Of a stretch of DNA of 64,000 nucleotides, positions 34,383 to 42,437 are shown piece by piece; the stretch's first letter is position 1, and the number at the start of each line of letters is the position of its first letter. Where the stretch lies: the NCBI GenBank assembly GCA_052034255.1, contig JBPOIU010000104.1, positions 1-64,000 on the forward strand, in the 5' to 3' direction. The DNA comes from JADJEK01 sp052034255. Its GTDB lineage: Bacteria > Planctomycetota > B15-G4 > JADJEK01. The position numbers and the translations under genes are program-made. A model generated the notes under the pieces. That model was given only the letters and a program-made list of their open reading frames with translations, had not been told where the DNA came from and made no database searches.

Positions 34383-34985
34383 CTACGAAGGCGTCGCCCG
34401 CGCTGTGAGGAGACGATACGCATCGGTTGCGCGTGCGAAGCGATGGGACCACTCCGTTCGTTGACTCTCCGTCGCGTCGGGATGTGCATCCGGATGAAGC
34501 TTCCGCGCGAGCGCGCGGTACGCGTGCTTTACGGCGAGGATCGTCGCGGACTCGTCGAGACCGAGAACCTCGAGAGCTCTGAGTTGCGCTTCGGTCCATC
34601 GGCGCCGCTGTGCGCCGGGCGCTGCGCTCGCGGGTGTCGGCTTGGAACGGTAGTGCGTGGGTCGAGCTGGCTGAGTTCGCAGGCGTGAACGCCGGCTCGA
34701 TCCTCCGAGGAACTGGGCGAGGATCCGACGCAGCGGCGACGTGCGCGGAAGCTCGTGTTCCGTGCGCAGCCGGTAGGCGGCCGTTGGACCGGACTTTTCG
34801 ACCACGAGGCGCGTTCCGCACGACGCGCAGCTCAGCAGGTAGTAGGGACCGCCGCGGGATGCCGTCCGTGGACGAAGCAGGCCGTCGTGGACCAGATCGG
34901 CCCGTTGGACGACGGAATCGCAGCGTGGGCAGCGACCGATCGACTGGAACTCACCTCGCGGGTCGTAGTTGTGACGTGCTGACAT
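34383..34985 (-). CDS. J-domain protein with N-terminal zinc motifs
   Basis: 200 residues. Two CxxC pairs (CPRC at 19-22, CASC near 53-56) form a possible zinc ribbon in the first 60 residues. A variable basic linker leads to a C-terminal J domain: LRALEVLGLDESATILAVKHAYRALARKLHPDAHPDA, with the HPD tripeptide that stimulates Hsp70 ATPase. The G/F region and the DnaJ C-terminal domains are absent. It is a DnaJ-like cochaperone (class C), probably recruiting DnaK to a client bound by the zinc ribbon. It is 100 bases upstream of the HNH gene on the same strand. Confidence 0.82.
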   Translation of the reverse strand: MSARHNYDPRGEFQSIGRCPRCDSVVQRADLVHDGLLRPRTASRGGPYYLLSCASCGTRLVVEKSGPTAAYRLRTEHELPRTSPLRRILAQFLGGSSRRSRLRTQPARPTHYRSKPTPASAAPGAQRRRWTEAQLRALEVLGLDESATILAVKHAYRALARKLHPDAHPDATESQRTEWSHRFARATDAYRLLTARATPS

Positions 34986-35101
34986 CGCGCGAACCAGCGT
35001 TTATGATCCGGCTGCTTTTCGACGTTCGTGCCGTCCATCAGTCAGTGCAGATCGCGCCGCAGTCTCACGGGTCATGAGCCCGCGCGGAAGAGGATAACGA
35101 C

Positions 35102-36100
35102 ATGTCCACGAGTTCGTCCCCGGCTCCTTCGTCCCGTATCGACGTCGTGCTCGAGCCCAGCTTCTGGATGAAGCACCGAGTGACGGTCATCGGCATCGTC
35201 GTCGCCGGTTCGGTGTTGGTCCTCGGGATCCAGTTCATGAAGTCGCGGGCGCGCGCGGGAGAGACCAAGGGTTGGTCCGCGGTCGTAAACCCCGACTTCC
35301 CGGTGCAGGCAAAGCGCGATGCCATCGATCTCAACACCCTCCAGGGCACGACGGCCGAACCCTGGGCAATGCTCCAAGCCGCTCGAAATCACTTCGCGGA
35401 TTATCGTAAATCATTTGCTGTTAGCGAGTTAGATTCTGCTCTGGCCATGGTCTCTGATTTGGACGCGAAGTTCTCGGATCACCCTGTCGTCCTTGACGGC
35501 ATGACGAAGTCGCTTCGCGCCGACATCGAGGCCGAAAAAGCTTGGGCAGCCTCGCACCCGACGAAAATCGAGAATCCACAACCATCTGACACCAATAAGA
35601 TTACGCTCGTCACGGAGCACGGCGAGATCGAGCTCGGTCTGTACCCTGACCTCGCTCCGGCGTCGGTCGCTTCGTTCCTTGACATGGTGCGCACCGCCGA
35701 CAAGGCCACCTTCCGGCAGGGGAACAGTGGCTATGCCGTGACGCTGAGCGCGGATGTGCCGAAGGTTGAGGGAGAGAAGAAGGACGATGTCGAAGTAAAG
35801 AAGCCCAAGGCATGGGGCAAGGACCGCAACTCGCTGACCCACCTCAAGGGTGCGGTTTCCTTTATGCGGTACGACCCCTTCTTCGACAGCAAGACCGAGA
35901 CCGTCAACGTCCAGTTTGCTCTGTTGGACGACCCCAGACGCGACACTCAGCAGGTCGTTTTTGGTGTGGTCACGAAGGGAATGGACGTACTGGAGAAGAT
36001 CGCCGCCGCTGAGAAAGCGGAATCGAACCCGAGCGAACTCAAGTCGGCCGTCAAGGTCGCGTCGGTTCGCGAAGCTGCCGGACTGGCGAATCTGAAATAA
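35102..36100 (+). CDS. Membrane-anchored degenerate cyclophilin-like peptidyl-prolyl isomerase
   Basis: 332 residues, start preceded by AAGAGGA. A short cytosolic tail, one transmembrane helix (about 27-45) and a helical linker of 110 residues are followed by a cyclophilin-like domain. The domain opens ITLVTEHGEIELGLYPDLAPASVASFLDMV and ends QVVFGVVTKGMDVLEKI. The segment FRQGNSGYAV replaces the catalytic FHRVIPGF loop, and VQFALLDD keeps the Gln-Phe. The Arg that drives isomerisation is not in its usual place, so activity is doubtful. Part of the gene (35400-35600) is less GC-rich than its neighbours and uses AT-ending codons. Next gene on the other strand is parB. Confidence 0.75.
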   Translation: MSTSSSPAPSSRIDVVLEPSFWMKHRVTVIGIVVAGSVLVLGIQFMKSRARAGETKGWSAVVNPDFPVQAKRDAIDLNTLQGTTAEPWAMLQAARNHFADYRKSFAVSELDSALAMVSDLDAKFSDHPVVLDGMTKSLRADIEAEKAWAASHPTKIENPQPSDTNKITLVTEHGEIELGLYPDLAPASVASFLDMVRTADKATFRQGNSGYAVTLSADVPKVEGEKKDDVEVKKPKAWGKDRNSLTHLKGAVSFMRYDPFFDSKTETVNVQFALLDDPRRDTQQVVFGVVTKGMDVLEKIAAAEKAESNPSELKSAVKVASVREAAGLANLK

Positions 36101-36101
36101 C

Positions 36102-36116
36102 CGCGGCCCAGCCGCG
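36102..36116. terminator. Hairpin between converging cyclophilin-like and parB genes
   Basis: CGCGGC-CCA-GCCGCG forms a 6-pair stem with a 3-base loop, directly after the stop of the plus-strand gene and 45 bases from the parB stop. No T-run follows, so it is a weak or bidirectional terminator candidate. Confidence 0.4.
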
Positions 36117-36160
36117 ATCGTCGATCCGCGTCCGCTAGCGCATTTTCGACCGCTTCGACC

Positions 36161-37063
36161 TCAGGACGGAGTCGAGAGAATTCGCTCCGTCACAGCGTTC
36201 AGCGTTGCTGTGTCAGGGCAGGCAATTCGGACCTCGTAGCCTGTTCCCGTCGAACGAATCCGAACCTCGGCGCTGAGAACGGCGCGAAGTTGCTCCTCAA
36301 GGTCCTGCAGTGTCGGATCCGCGGATCTCGCGGGACCATTTCCCGACTTCGCAACTGTGCCGGCTCGCTTCGACCCCTCCGACGCTTCGCGAGAGAGGAT
36401 GTCGCGCACGAGCTCTTCGGTCTGCCGAACGCTGAGGCTGCGTTCCTTCACTTCACGTAGCGCTTCACCGAGGCTTGGTGTGTTCAGGAGGGAGAGCAAG
36501 CTCCGGGCATGCCCAGCGCTGATTGTTCCACGTGAAACCTCTGAGCGCACTTCCTCGGGAAGCTCCAGCAAGCGCAGGGTGTTCGTGACAGCGGTACGGC
36601 TCTTCCCGACCCGCTTCGCAACGTCATCGTGAGTCAAGCCGAAGTCTCGTAGCAGCTGCCGGAACGCCGCGGCTTCTTCGATTGCGTTGAGATCCGCGCG
36701 CTGAAGATTCTCGATGAGAGCGAATACCAGCTGCTGATCCCGATCCGTCGATCGCACGAGCGCCGGGATCTGCGTCTTCCCTAGTTGCTTGAACGCCCGG
36801 AAGCGGCGTTCACCGGCGATCAGCTGAAAGCCGTCTCCGAAGCGCCGCACGACAATGGGCTGAAGGAGTCCATTCTCGGCGATCGACGAGACAAGGTCCT
36901 CGAGCTCCGCCGCCTTGAATTCTCGGCGCGGCTGGTGAGGATTCGGAACGATCTTCTCGATCTCGATCATCTCAACGTGCGGCACCAACCGATCGGTGGG
37001 TACCTCCGCCGACTGCGTCTTTCCGAGAAGTGCATCCAGACCACGCGCGAGACGCTTTTCCAC
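36161..37063 (-). CDS. parB: ParB/Spo0J chromosome-partitioning CTPase
   Basis: 300 residues. GTG 37063 is preferred over GTG 37075 because GGAGG lies 5 bases before it and the protein then opens MEKRLARGLDALLGK, as ParB does. The N-terminal motif GERRFRA (84-90) is the CTP/clamp-forming box, followed by ENLQRADLNAIEEA. The helix-turn-helix is LTHDDVAKRVGKSRTAVTNTL. The C-terminal domain is a short dimerisation unit. It loads on parS and spreads to recruit SMC. No parA gene is adjacent on either side, which is unusual. A parS-like site lies inside the gene. Confidence 0.95.
   Translation of the reverse strand: MEKRLARGLDALLGKTQSAEVPTDRLVPHVEMIEIEKIVPNPHQPRREFKAAELEDLVSSIAENGLLQPIVVRRFGDGFQLIAGERRFRAFKQLGKTQIPALVRSTDRDQQLVFALIENLQRADLNAIEEAAAFRQLLRDFGLTHDDVAKRVGKSRTAVTNTLRLLELPEEVRSEVSRGTISAGHARSLLSLLNTPSLGEALREVKERSLSVRQTEELVRDILSREASEGSKRAGTVAKSGNGPARSADPTLQDLEEQLRAVLSAEVRIRSTGTGYEVRIACPDTATLNAVTERILSTPS
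36524..36539. promoter_or_regulatory. parS-like centromere site inside parB
   Basis: TGTTCCACGTGAAACC matches the parS consensus TGTTTCACGTGAAACA at 14 of 16 positions, keeping the whole core CACGTGAAAC. It overlaps the codons for the conserved ParB peptide EVSRGTIS, using the AT-richer codons TCA and ACA in a genome that mostly uses GC-ending codons. Bacillus subtilis spo0J also holds a parS inside its own coding sequence, so this location has precedent. Confidence 0.8.
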
Positions 37064-37146
37064 GACAGCCTCCACCCACTAGTAAGCCCGACCGAGCCCT
37101 GGCACGCCCAAGCGTGCGGACGTTGGCAAGCTACCGAGGTGACCGC

Positions 37147-37170
37147 AAAAATCCGAGCCGGCATCGCCGG
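37147..37170 (-). terminator. Intrinsic terminator between the HPr-fusion gene and parB
   Basis: On the minus strand CCGGC-GAT-GCCGG is followed, after CTCGGA, by five T. The stem is only five pairs. It lies 150 bases past the stop at 37320 and 84 bases upstream of the parB start. If real, parB has its own promoter in the rest of this gap. Confidence 0.45.
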
Positions 37171-37319
37171 TCGTGCGGAAACAGCGCGCGCGATCGAGAA
37201 CTCGCTGGGTGAGGCGCTCCGGCGGGGCGCATTGAAGCGACATAAGGCGCGGAAGCGCAACGAAGCCAGGCTTGTTCGCAGCCGGCCGAGTCCGGGCGGA
37301 CTTCCTTCTACGGGCGCTG

Positions 37320-38645
37320 CTAGGTGCGCAGGTAGTCCAAAGTCGAAGGCAACAGGTCCAATCCGTCTTCGCCGAGCCCGTGTTCGAACAGCACGCGAAT
37401 GTCCTGAAGTGGCCGTGCATCCCCTCGAAACACGAAGCTCCGCGCTTCGGCATGACCGCCGACCAGCATGATCAACTCCATGATGGACCCGGCGTTCGCC
37501 GATTCCCCGTCGACTTCCATTTCGACATGGGTCCCGTAGTGCGCAACGATTCGGACGATGAGCGAAATGGGTCGCGCGTGAAGCGCAGTACCGTCAGGAA
37601 GCGACATTTCGAGTCGCTGCACACGAACGAAGGTCCGGAGCGCCTCCTCGGCAAACCGCTTTCCGGATTCGAGCGAATGGTGCGCGAACCGCAGACAGTA
37701 GTTCACCAAGCGATCCAAGAGCTCGGTCTTGTCCACGATGCGCGCGATTCGGGCCTTGGCGGCCTCGTACCGAATGTCGTTCTCGTGGCGCTCGTAGAAG
37801 TGCACCAGCTGCGTACCCACTTCCAACAGGTGCAACGCGAGCGAGACGTGGCCTCGGAGCTTCGGAAGTGAGTTGTGCCGGCCTTCGAGCGTCGTGTTCT
37901 TGATGTAGGTGTCGTACTTCGACTGCAGGCTATGAACGAGGCCCTCGTAGTGGCGGGATCGCTCCTCATCCGTGTGCGCGAGCACGAAGTCTCTCAGTTC
38001 CTTGCGACCGTCGATTCGAACATCGCCAACCCAAGCCAAAGCGTCTGCGGCGGCTAGGTACTTCGTCGCGATCTCAGCAATCCGCTGCTCTTCCTCGACG
38101 ATGTCCTCCTCATCGATGTTGTGGTGGAGGTGGAGCCGAACCCCTTCCTCGTGCACGGACTCATCTGCCGCGCATTCGGATGGTATCTGGACTCCCAACC
38201 GAGACAGCTCTTCGTACACCGCTCGCAGCAAACCCATCATCGCCTGGCTGACGAAGCGGTTCGTAACCTCTGTCTCGGAAAAGAATTGCGCCTGTGCGTC
38301 GGCACCCAACTGGACGCCATAGCGCGGGAAACGGGCGAGCACATGACGCAGGGTCGAACCCACGGCCGACAATCCCCGGAGGGACGCGATCAGCTCGGTC
38401 AGATACGAGAACGACTTGTTGTTTCGCGCGCCGTGATCGTCGAGCATCGTCTCGAGATCGTGTGCCACGCGCCCGAGCTCAACGAAATGCCGTCGAAGCC
38501 ATTCCGTGGGCGGACGTTGCATCAGCAGATTGAGGAACCGGAGGCCCTCGCTGAGCTTGGTCGCTAGGACGACCCGAAACTCATCCTCGGAGATGATCCC
38601 CTGCCGCGCCCCGTCAGGGATCGCTTCGGTTTGTGAGGGACCCAC
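37320..38645 (-). CDS. Helical protein of unknown family ending in an HPr-like domain
   Basis: 441 residues from GTG 38645, with GAGG 7 bases upstream. Residues 1-340 are mostly charged helices with no recognised family; a segment around 130-240 has repeated acidic stretches (HNIDEEDIVEEEQRI). Residues 342-441 align with PTS phosphocarrier HPr. LPDGTALHARP places His356 exactly at the HPr His15 position, and AGSIMELIMLV puts Ser387 31 residues later, the HPr His15-Ser46 spacing. Both phosphorylation sites are thus conserved. No EI or EII gene is near. It could be a nitrogen-PTS-like or regulatory receiver of phosphoryl groups. Domain identification is solid, function is inference. Confidence 0.75.
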   Translation of the reverse strand: MGPSQTEAIPDGARQGIISEDEFRVVLATKLSEGLRFLNLLMQRPPTEWLRRHFVELGRVAHDLETMLDDHGARNNKSFSYLTELIASLRGLSAVGSTLRHVLARFPRYGVQLGADAQAQFFSETEVTNRFVSQAMMGLLRAVYEELSRLGVQIPSECAADESVHEEGVRLHLHHNIDEEDIVEEEQRIAEIATKYLAAADALAWVGDVRIDGRKELRDFVLAHTDEERSRHYEGLVHSLQSKYDTYIKNTTLEGRHNSLPKLRGHVSLALHLLEVGTQLVHFYERHENDIRYEAAKARIARIVDKTELLDRLVNYCLRFAHHSLESGKRFAEEALRTFVRVQRLEMSLPDGTALHARPISLIVRIVAHYGTHVEMEVDGESANAGSIMELIMLVGGHAEARSFVFRGDARPLQDIRVLFEHGLGEDGLDLLPSTLDYLRT

Positions 38646-38943
38646 GGCTGTTCCTCGACAAAAGACGTTTGATCGAGCCCGCCCGCCATATCGGCCCGGA
38701 GCATACCCCGCATCAAGGGCATTGGCTCGGGTTCGCGAGCTTCGACTTCTCGGCGGCCACGTCACATCAATTCGATTCCCAACTCCGGAGGACACGATCA
38801 AGAACCCGGTCGGTTCGAGCCGATGCAGGGTGTTGCTTCGTCGATGATGCATCGACGCCCGGCTGTGTCCTGACGCTCACACGGATTCGAGGGCGCCGTC
38901 TCGATCAGGACCCCGCTGCGTTCGCTTCGCCTCCCCGCCCGCG
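38646..38943. other. 298-base divergent intergenic region
   Basis: This region separates the minus-strand HPr-fusion gene from the plus-strand sigma factor gene. The sigma reading frame stays open a little upstream of GTG 38944 but offers no start codon. The clearest element is the perfect stem CGTCGATG-ATG-CATCGACG at 38839-38857. A candidate promoter could not be assigned with confidence. Confidence 0.5.
38839..38857. promoter_or_regulatory. Perfect 8-base inverted repeat before the sigma factor gene
   Basis: CGTCGATG and CATCGACG are exact complements around ATG. The repeat lies 87 bases before the sigma factor start and about 195 bases before the start of the divergent HPr-fusion gene. 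It could act as an operator or as an RNA hairpin in the sigma leader; no known binding motif is matched. Confidence 0.4.
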
Positions 38944-39756
38944 GTGACATTCGTGCTCGAGACCTACCTGAAGGAAATCAACCAGGTTCCTCTCCTCACC
39001 GCGCAGCAGGAGAAGGACTTGGCGTACGACATCCGCAAGGGAAGCGCGGCGGCCCGCGAGCACATGATCCGTGCAAACCTCCGCCTCGTCGTCAGTATCG
39101 CGAAGCACTACTCCAATCGCGGTTTGGCGCTTCTGGATCTCATCGAAGACGGAAACGTCGGCTTGCTGAAGGCGGTGGAGCGCTTCGACCCCGCGCAGAA
39201 CTGTCGCTTCTCCACGTATGCCACGTGGTGGATTCGTCAATCGATTCGTCGCTCGTTGATCAACACGGGCAAAGCCGTTCGCATCCCGTCGTACATGGTC
39301 GAACTGATCGCGAAGTGGAAACGCGCGCGGCAGGACCTCATGGACAAGAACGGGCGCGCGCCAAGCGAGTACGAGCTCTCGAAAGCTCTGAACCTCAAAC
39401 TGAGCAGCGTTCGCGCGGTCGAGAACGCTGAGGCCTCCGCCTCGGCATCGCGTCAGTCGTTCAGCATCGAGGACTCGATCAATCTCTCCGATACGATCGC
39501 GGACGAGCGGACCGAACGACCCGACGACGTCGTGTTGAACGAATCCGAGCTGCGCAAGATCCGCGAGATCCTTGCGGCGCTCGACGACCGCGAGCGACAG
39601 ATCCTCAAATTGCGGTTCGGCCTCGACGGTTCCGAACCCATGACGCTCAAGGAGATCGGCCACGAACTCGAACTGACGCGCGAACGCGTGCGCCAGATCC
39701 AGAACGAGGCCCTTCGCAAGCTGAATGCGATCCTCTGCAAGGGGTCGAAGCGCTGA
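38944..39756 (+). CDS. RNA polymerase sigma factor of the RpoD/SigA family
   Basis: 270 residues from GTG. Region 1.2 begins YLKEINQVPLLTAQQEKDLA. Region 2 contains LIEDGNVGLLKAVERFDPAQNCRFSTYATWWIRQSIRRSL, the RpoD-type -10 recognition and melting helix. Region 3 is APSEYELSKALNL. Region 4 ends GLDGSEPMTLKEIGHELELTRERVRQIQNEAL. There is no region 1.1 or long acidic insertion, so it is a short primary-like or group 2 sigma factor. The next gene overlaps its end by 32 bases. Whether it is the housekeeping sigma or an alternative like SigB/RpoS cannot be settled here. Confidence 0.85.
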   Translation: MTFVLETYLKEINQVPLLTAQQEKDLAYDIRKGSAAAREHMIRANLRLVVSIAKHYSNRGLALLDLIEDGNVGLLKAVERFDPAQNCRFSTYATWWIRQSIRRSLINTGKAVRIPSYMVELIAKWKRARQDLMDKNGRAPSEYELSKALNLKLSSVRAVENAEASASASRQSFSIEDSINLSDTIADERTERPDDVVLNESELRKIREILAALDDRERQILKLRFGLDGSEPMTLKEIGHELELTRERVRQIQNEALRKLNAILCKGSKR

Positions 39757-40903
39757 TCACACGGAGTCGCCGACACGGCGAATCCGCGCGCTCTACGTCC
39801 ACAGCCCTTTCTGTCGTCGGCGTTGCACATACTGCGACTTCGCGATCGCAATTCTCCGTTCACGCGCGGACCTCGACCGATTCCTCGATGGTCTTGCGCT
39901 CGAACTCGACCAATTCGGCGCTCTCCTCGAGCCGCGCACGCTCTACGTGGGCGGTGGGACTCCGTCCCGCCTCGCCCCGTCGGATCTCCGCGAGTTCTTC
40001 GCCCGCCTGGACCAGCGGATTCACCGTCGCTCTCTCCTCGAGTTCACGGTCGAAGCCAATCCGGAGGACGTCACGCACGAACGCGCCGAAGCGCTCGTCG
40101 AGTCCGGCGTCACCCGAGTCAGTCTCGGTGTTCAATCGATGGATCCGACGACGCTCGCCCTGCTGGGTCGGCGCCACACACCCCACCAAGTCCGCGAGGC
40201 GGTGACGGTTCTGCGTGAATCGGGCATCGCCTCGATCAACGTCGACCTGATCTACGCGATTCCCGGCCAGGACCTTCTTCAACTCACCGCCGACCTGAAG
40301 AATCTCATCGACCTATCAACGGACCACGTTTCGGCCTACAACTTGACCTTTGAAGAGCGCACGCCGCTCCAGTCGCTCGAAAGCCTCGGCCGAATCGCAC
40401 GCCACGATCCCGACTTCGAACTCGAGGCGTTTCGCCTCGTTCGTGAGCGACTCGAAACCGCCGGATACGCGGCCTACGAGATTTCGAACTTCGCGCGGCC
40501 GCGCCATCAGAGCTTGCACAATCTCATGTACTGGACGAACCAGGAGTACATCGGAGTTGGGCCGAGCGCTGTGAGTTGCGTGGGGCACGTCCGATGGCGC
40601 AACGACCCCGATCTCCAGCGCTGGTGGGTGGATCTCCTCGCGGGTCGTCGGCCGGTGATCGACGCCGAGAGCTTGTCGGCGGATCGATTCGTCGGGGAGT
40701 CTCTCGCCCTCGGCCTACGCACATCGCGAGGCGTGTTGCGAAGCCGCATCGAGCGCCGTGCGCGTGCACCTCTCGGGTCCAACCGAACCGATCGACTCGC
40801 CGCACTCGTCCGCTTGGGCCTCGTCGAGGAAACAGGTCATCGTCTCCGCCTCACAACGCGCGGCTTGGAGATCGCCGATAGCGTCGCCGCGGAACTCATC
40901 TAA
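39725..40903 (+). CDS. hemW: HemW-like radical SAM protein
   Basis: 392 residues. The iron-sulfur motif CxxxCxxC is CRRRCTYC near residue 30, then LYVGGGTPSRL, EANPEDVT and SLGVQSMDPTTLALLGRRH, all typical of the HemN/HemW group. The aromatic and Cys residues of true coproporphyrinogen oxidase HemN (a longer N-terminal part) are missing, so HemW, a heme-binding chaperone, is the better name. The gene starts inside the sigma factor gene, a 32-base overlap without any later start codon that keeps the N-terminal strand, implying tight coupling. Confidence 0.85.
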   Translation: MRSSARGRSADHTESPTRRIRALYVHSPFCRRRCTYCDFAIAILRSRADLDRFLDGLALELDQFGALLEPRTLYVGGGTPSRLAPSDLREFFARLDQRIHRRSLLEFTVEANPEDVTHERAEALVESGVTRVSLGVQSMDPTTLALLGRRHTPHQVREAVTVLRESGIASINVDLIYAIPGQDLLQLTADLKNLIDLSTDHVSAYNLTFEERTPLQSLESLGRIARHDPDFELEAFRLVRERLETAGYAAYEISNFARPRHQSLHNLMYWTNQEYIGVGPSAVSCVGHVRWRNDPDLQRWWVDLLAGRRPVIDAESLSADRFVGESLALGLRTSRGVLRSRIERRARAPLGSNRTDRLAALVRLGLVEETGHRLRLTTRGLEIADSVAAELI

Positions 40904-41088
40904 CGGGTGACGACACGCGGACAACCGGAACTCGCGCTGAGTCGATTCCGTCTCTTGACCGCGTTCTCCACTCGACCAACAATCCCGAGCCAACTCGAAC
41001 GCTCGCTCGACTCGCCAGACGGGCTCGCGTTGCGATGGAACTTCTGGATGCCGCTTCCCCGCAGCGGCATCACCCACGGAGCTGCATC

Positions 41089-41757
41089 GTGACTTCACGC
41101 GACACGACCTCGTCCCGGGATCCCGACATTCGCAGAGCCTGGCGAGCTCTGTGCTCGCTCGAGGACACGCGTCGCCTGCCGCGCGCCGCGCCGCGATCGA
41201 CCGATGCGATCACCGAACTCCTGTTCGATCACGTTCTGCAATTCGACTCGTCGCACTTCCTCTATCTGCTGACGAATCTCCAGATCGATCGGCTCGACAT
41301 CGCCGCGCGAGCCTATTGCGCAGAGCATGCGCTGTTCTTCGATCCGGGACTCCTCGCGGAAGAAACCCTTTGCGTGCTGTTCCAACACACGCTCGAAGAA
41401 CGCCGCCTGACGCCGTTCGCGAACTGGGTCCGCGTCGCGATGGAGCAAGCCGCGAGCGACGCGACTGAGCAGCCGGATCTGGCACGTGCACGCGATCTCG
41501 GCAAGTCGCCGACCGAACAGCGGCTCGTGCATGCGGTCGCTCCCGAGCTCAATCGCATGGAGCCGATCGCTCGCCGCATCCTGTGGCTTCACCTCGTCGA
41601 TGGGGCGGACGCGTATCGCATCGCCTCCGACCTTGATCGACCGTTCGAACACGTCGAGTTCGTCCTGTCACGCGCGCTCGACGCAGCACGAAAAGCGCAG
41701 CCACCGGCTCGGAGCGCGCGCGGCCGACGTCGCGACGACTCCGGCCGCCGCGACTGA
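41089..41757 (+). CDS. Divergent sigma-70-like protein of unknown role
   Basis: 222 residues from GTG 41089, GGAG 8 bases upstream; ATG 41035 is an alternative. The part LDIAARAYCAEHALFFDPGLLAEETLCVLFQHTLEERRLTPFANWVRVAM has the helical layout of ECF region 2, though the acidic consensus is weak. LNRMEPIARRILWLHLVDGADAYRIASDLDRPFEHVEFVLSRALDAARK resembles region 4. Key DNA-contact residues are poorly kept, so it may be a degenerate or anti-sigma-like decoy. The tail is Arg-rich. It stands between hemW and pabA, with no clear operon logic. Confidence 0.5.
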   Translation: MTSRDTTSSRDPDIRRAWRALCSLEDTRRLPRAAPRSTDAITELLFDHVLQFDSSHFLYLLTNLQIDRLDIAARAYCAEHALFFDPGLLAEETLCVLFQHTLEERRLTPFANWVRVAMEQAASDATEQPDLARARDLGKSPTEQRLVHAVAPELNRMEPIARRILWLHLVDGADAYRIASDLDRPFEHVEFVLSRALDAARKAQPPARSARGRRRDDSGRRD

Positions 41758-41813
41758 CGAACGTCGCTCGACTCTCGGCGAGTTCGATAGACTCCGACGC
41801 ACCCCTTGCTCGG

Positions 41814-42437
41814 ATGCCGCGTGCGTTGATCCTCGTCGTCGACAATCACGACTCGTTCACGTTCAACCTCGCGCAACTCTTCGACGCGCTCGGGGCGAAC
41901 AGCCTCGTGCAACGCGCCGACGAACTTCCGCTCGAACACATCTCCGCTCTACAGCCCGCCGCGCTCGTCATTTCGCCGGGACCCGGCCACCCACGCGACG
42001 CGGCGTACAGCCTCGCGGCTCTCCAACGGTTCCTCGGGAAGATCCCCATCCTCGGGGTCTGTCTCGGTCATCAATGTTTGGCCACCGTTCTCGGCGCCCA
42101 AGTGGTCACCGCCGAACGCCCGGTCCACGGCCTCGCCTCTTCGATCGATCACTGCGGAACGCATCTCTTTCAGAACCTGCGTTCTCCCTGCGACGTGGGT
42201 CGGTACCACTCGTTGATCGTTCGACCGGACACCCTGCCGGCGACCACGCACGTATGCGCCCGGACGAGCGCCGGCGAGGTCATGGCGTTCGCCGTCCCGT
42301 CTCTTCGAGCCTATGGAGTCCAGTTCCATCCGGAGTCTTTCCTGACTCCATCTGGACACCAGATGATCCGCAACTTCTTGGACCTTGTGGAAATCGATGC
42401 AACCGTTCGCCGATCGCCTGCATCAACGCTGCCGTAA
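41814..42437 (+). CDS. Glutamine amidotransferase for anthranilate/aminodeoxychorismate synthesis
   Basis: 207 residues of class I amidotransferase. DNHDSFTFNLAQ opens the fold. The nucleophile elbow is GVCLGHQ, and HPES closes the triad (His-Glu) near the end. PabA and TrpG are hard to separate by sequence, and many bacteria use one protein for both folate and tryptophan. No trpE or pabB partner is adjacent. Its 3' end overlaps pyrF by 41 bases, an unusual tie of the chorismate and pyrimidine genes, implying shared expression. Confidence 0.88.
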   Translation: MPRALILVVDNHDSFTFNLAQLFDALGANSLVQRADELPLEHISALQPAALVISPGPGHPRDAAYSLAALQRFLGKIPILGVCLGHQCLATVLGAQVVTAERPVHGLASSIDHCGTHLFQNLRSPCDVGRYHSLIVRPDTLPATTHVCARTSAGEVMAFAVPSLRAYGVQFHPESFLTPSGHQMIRNFLDLVEIDATVRRSPASTLP

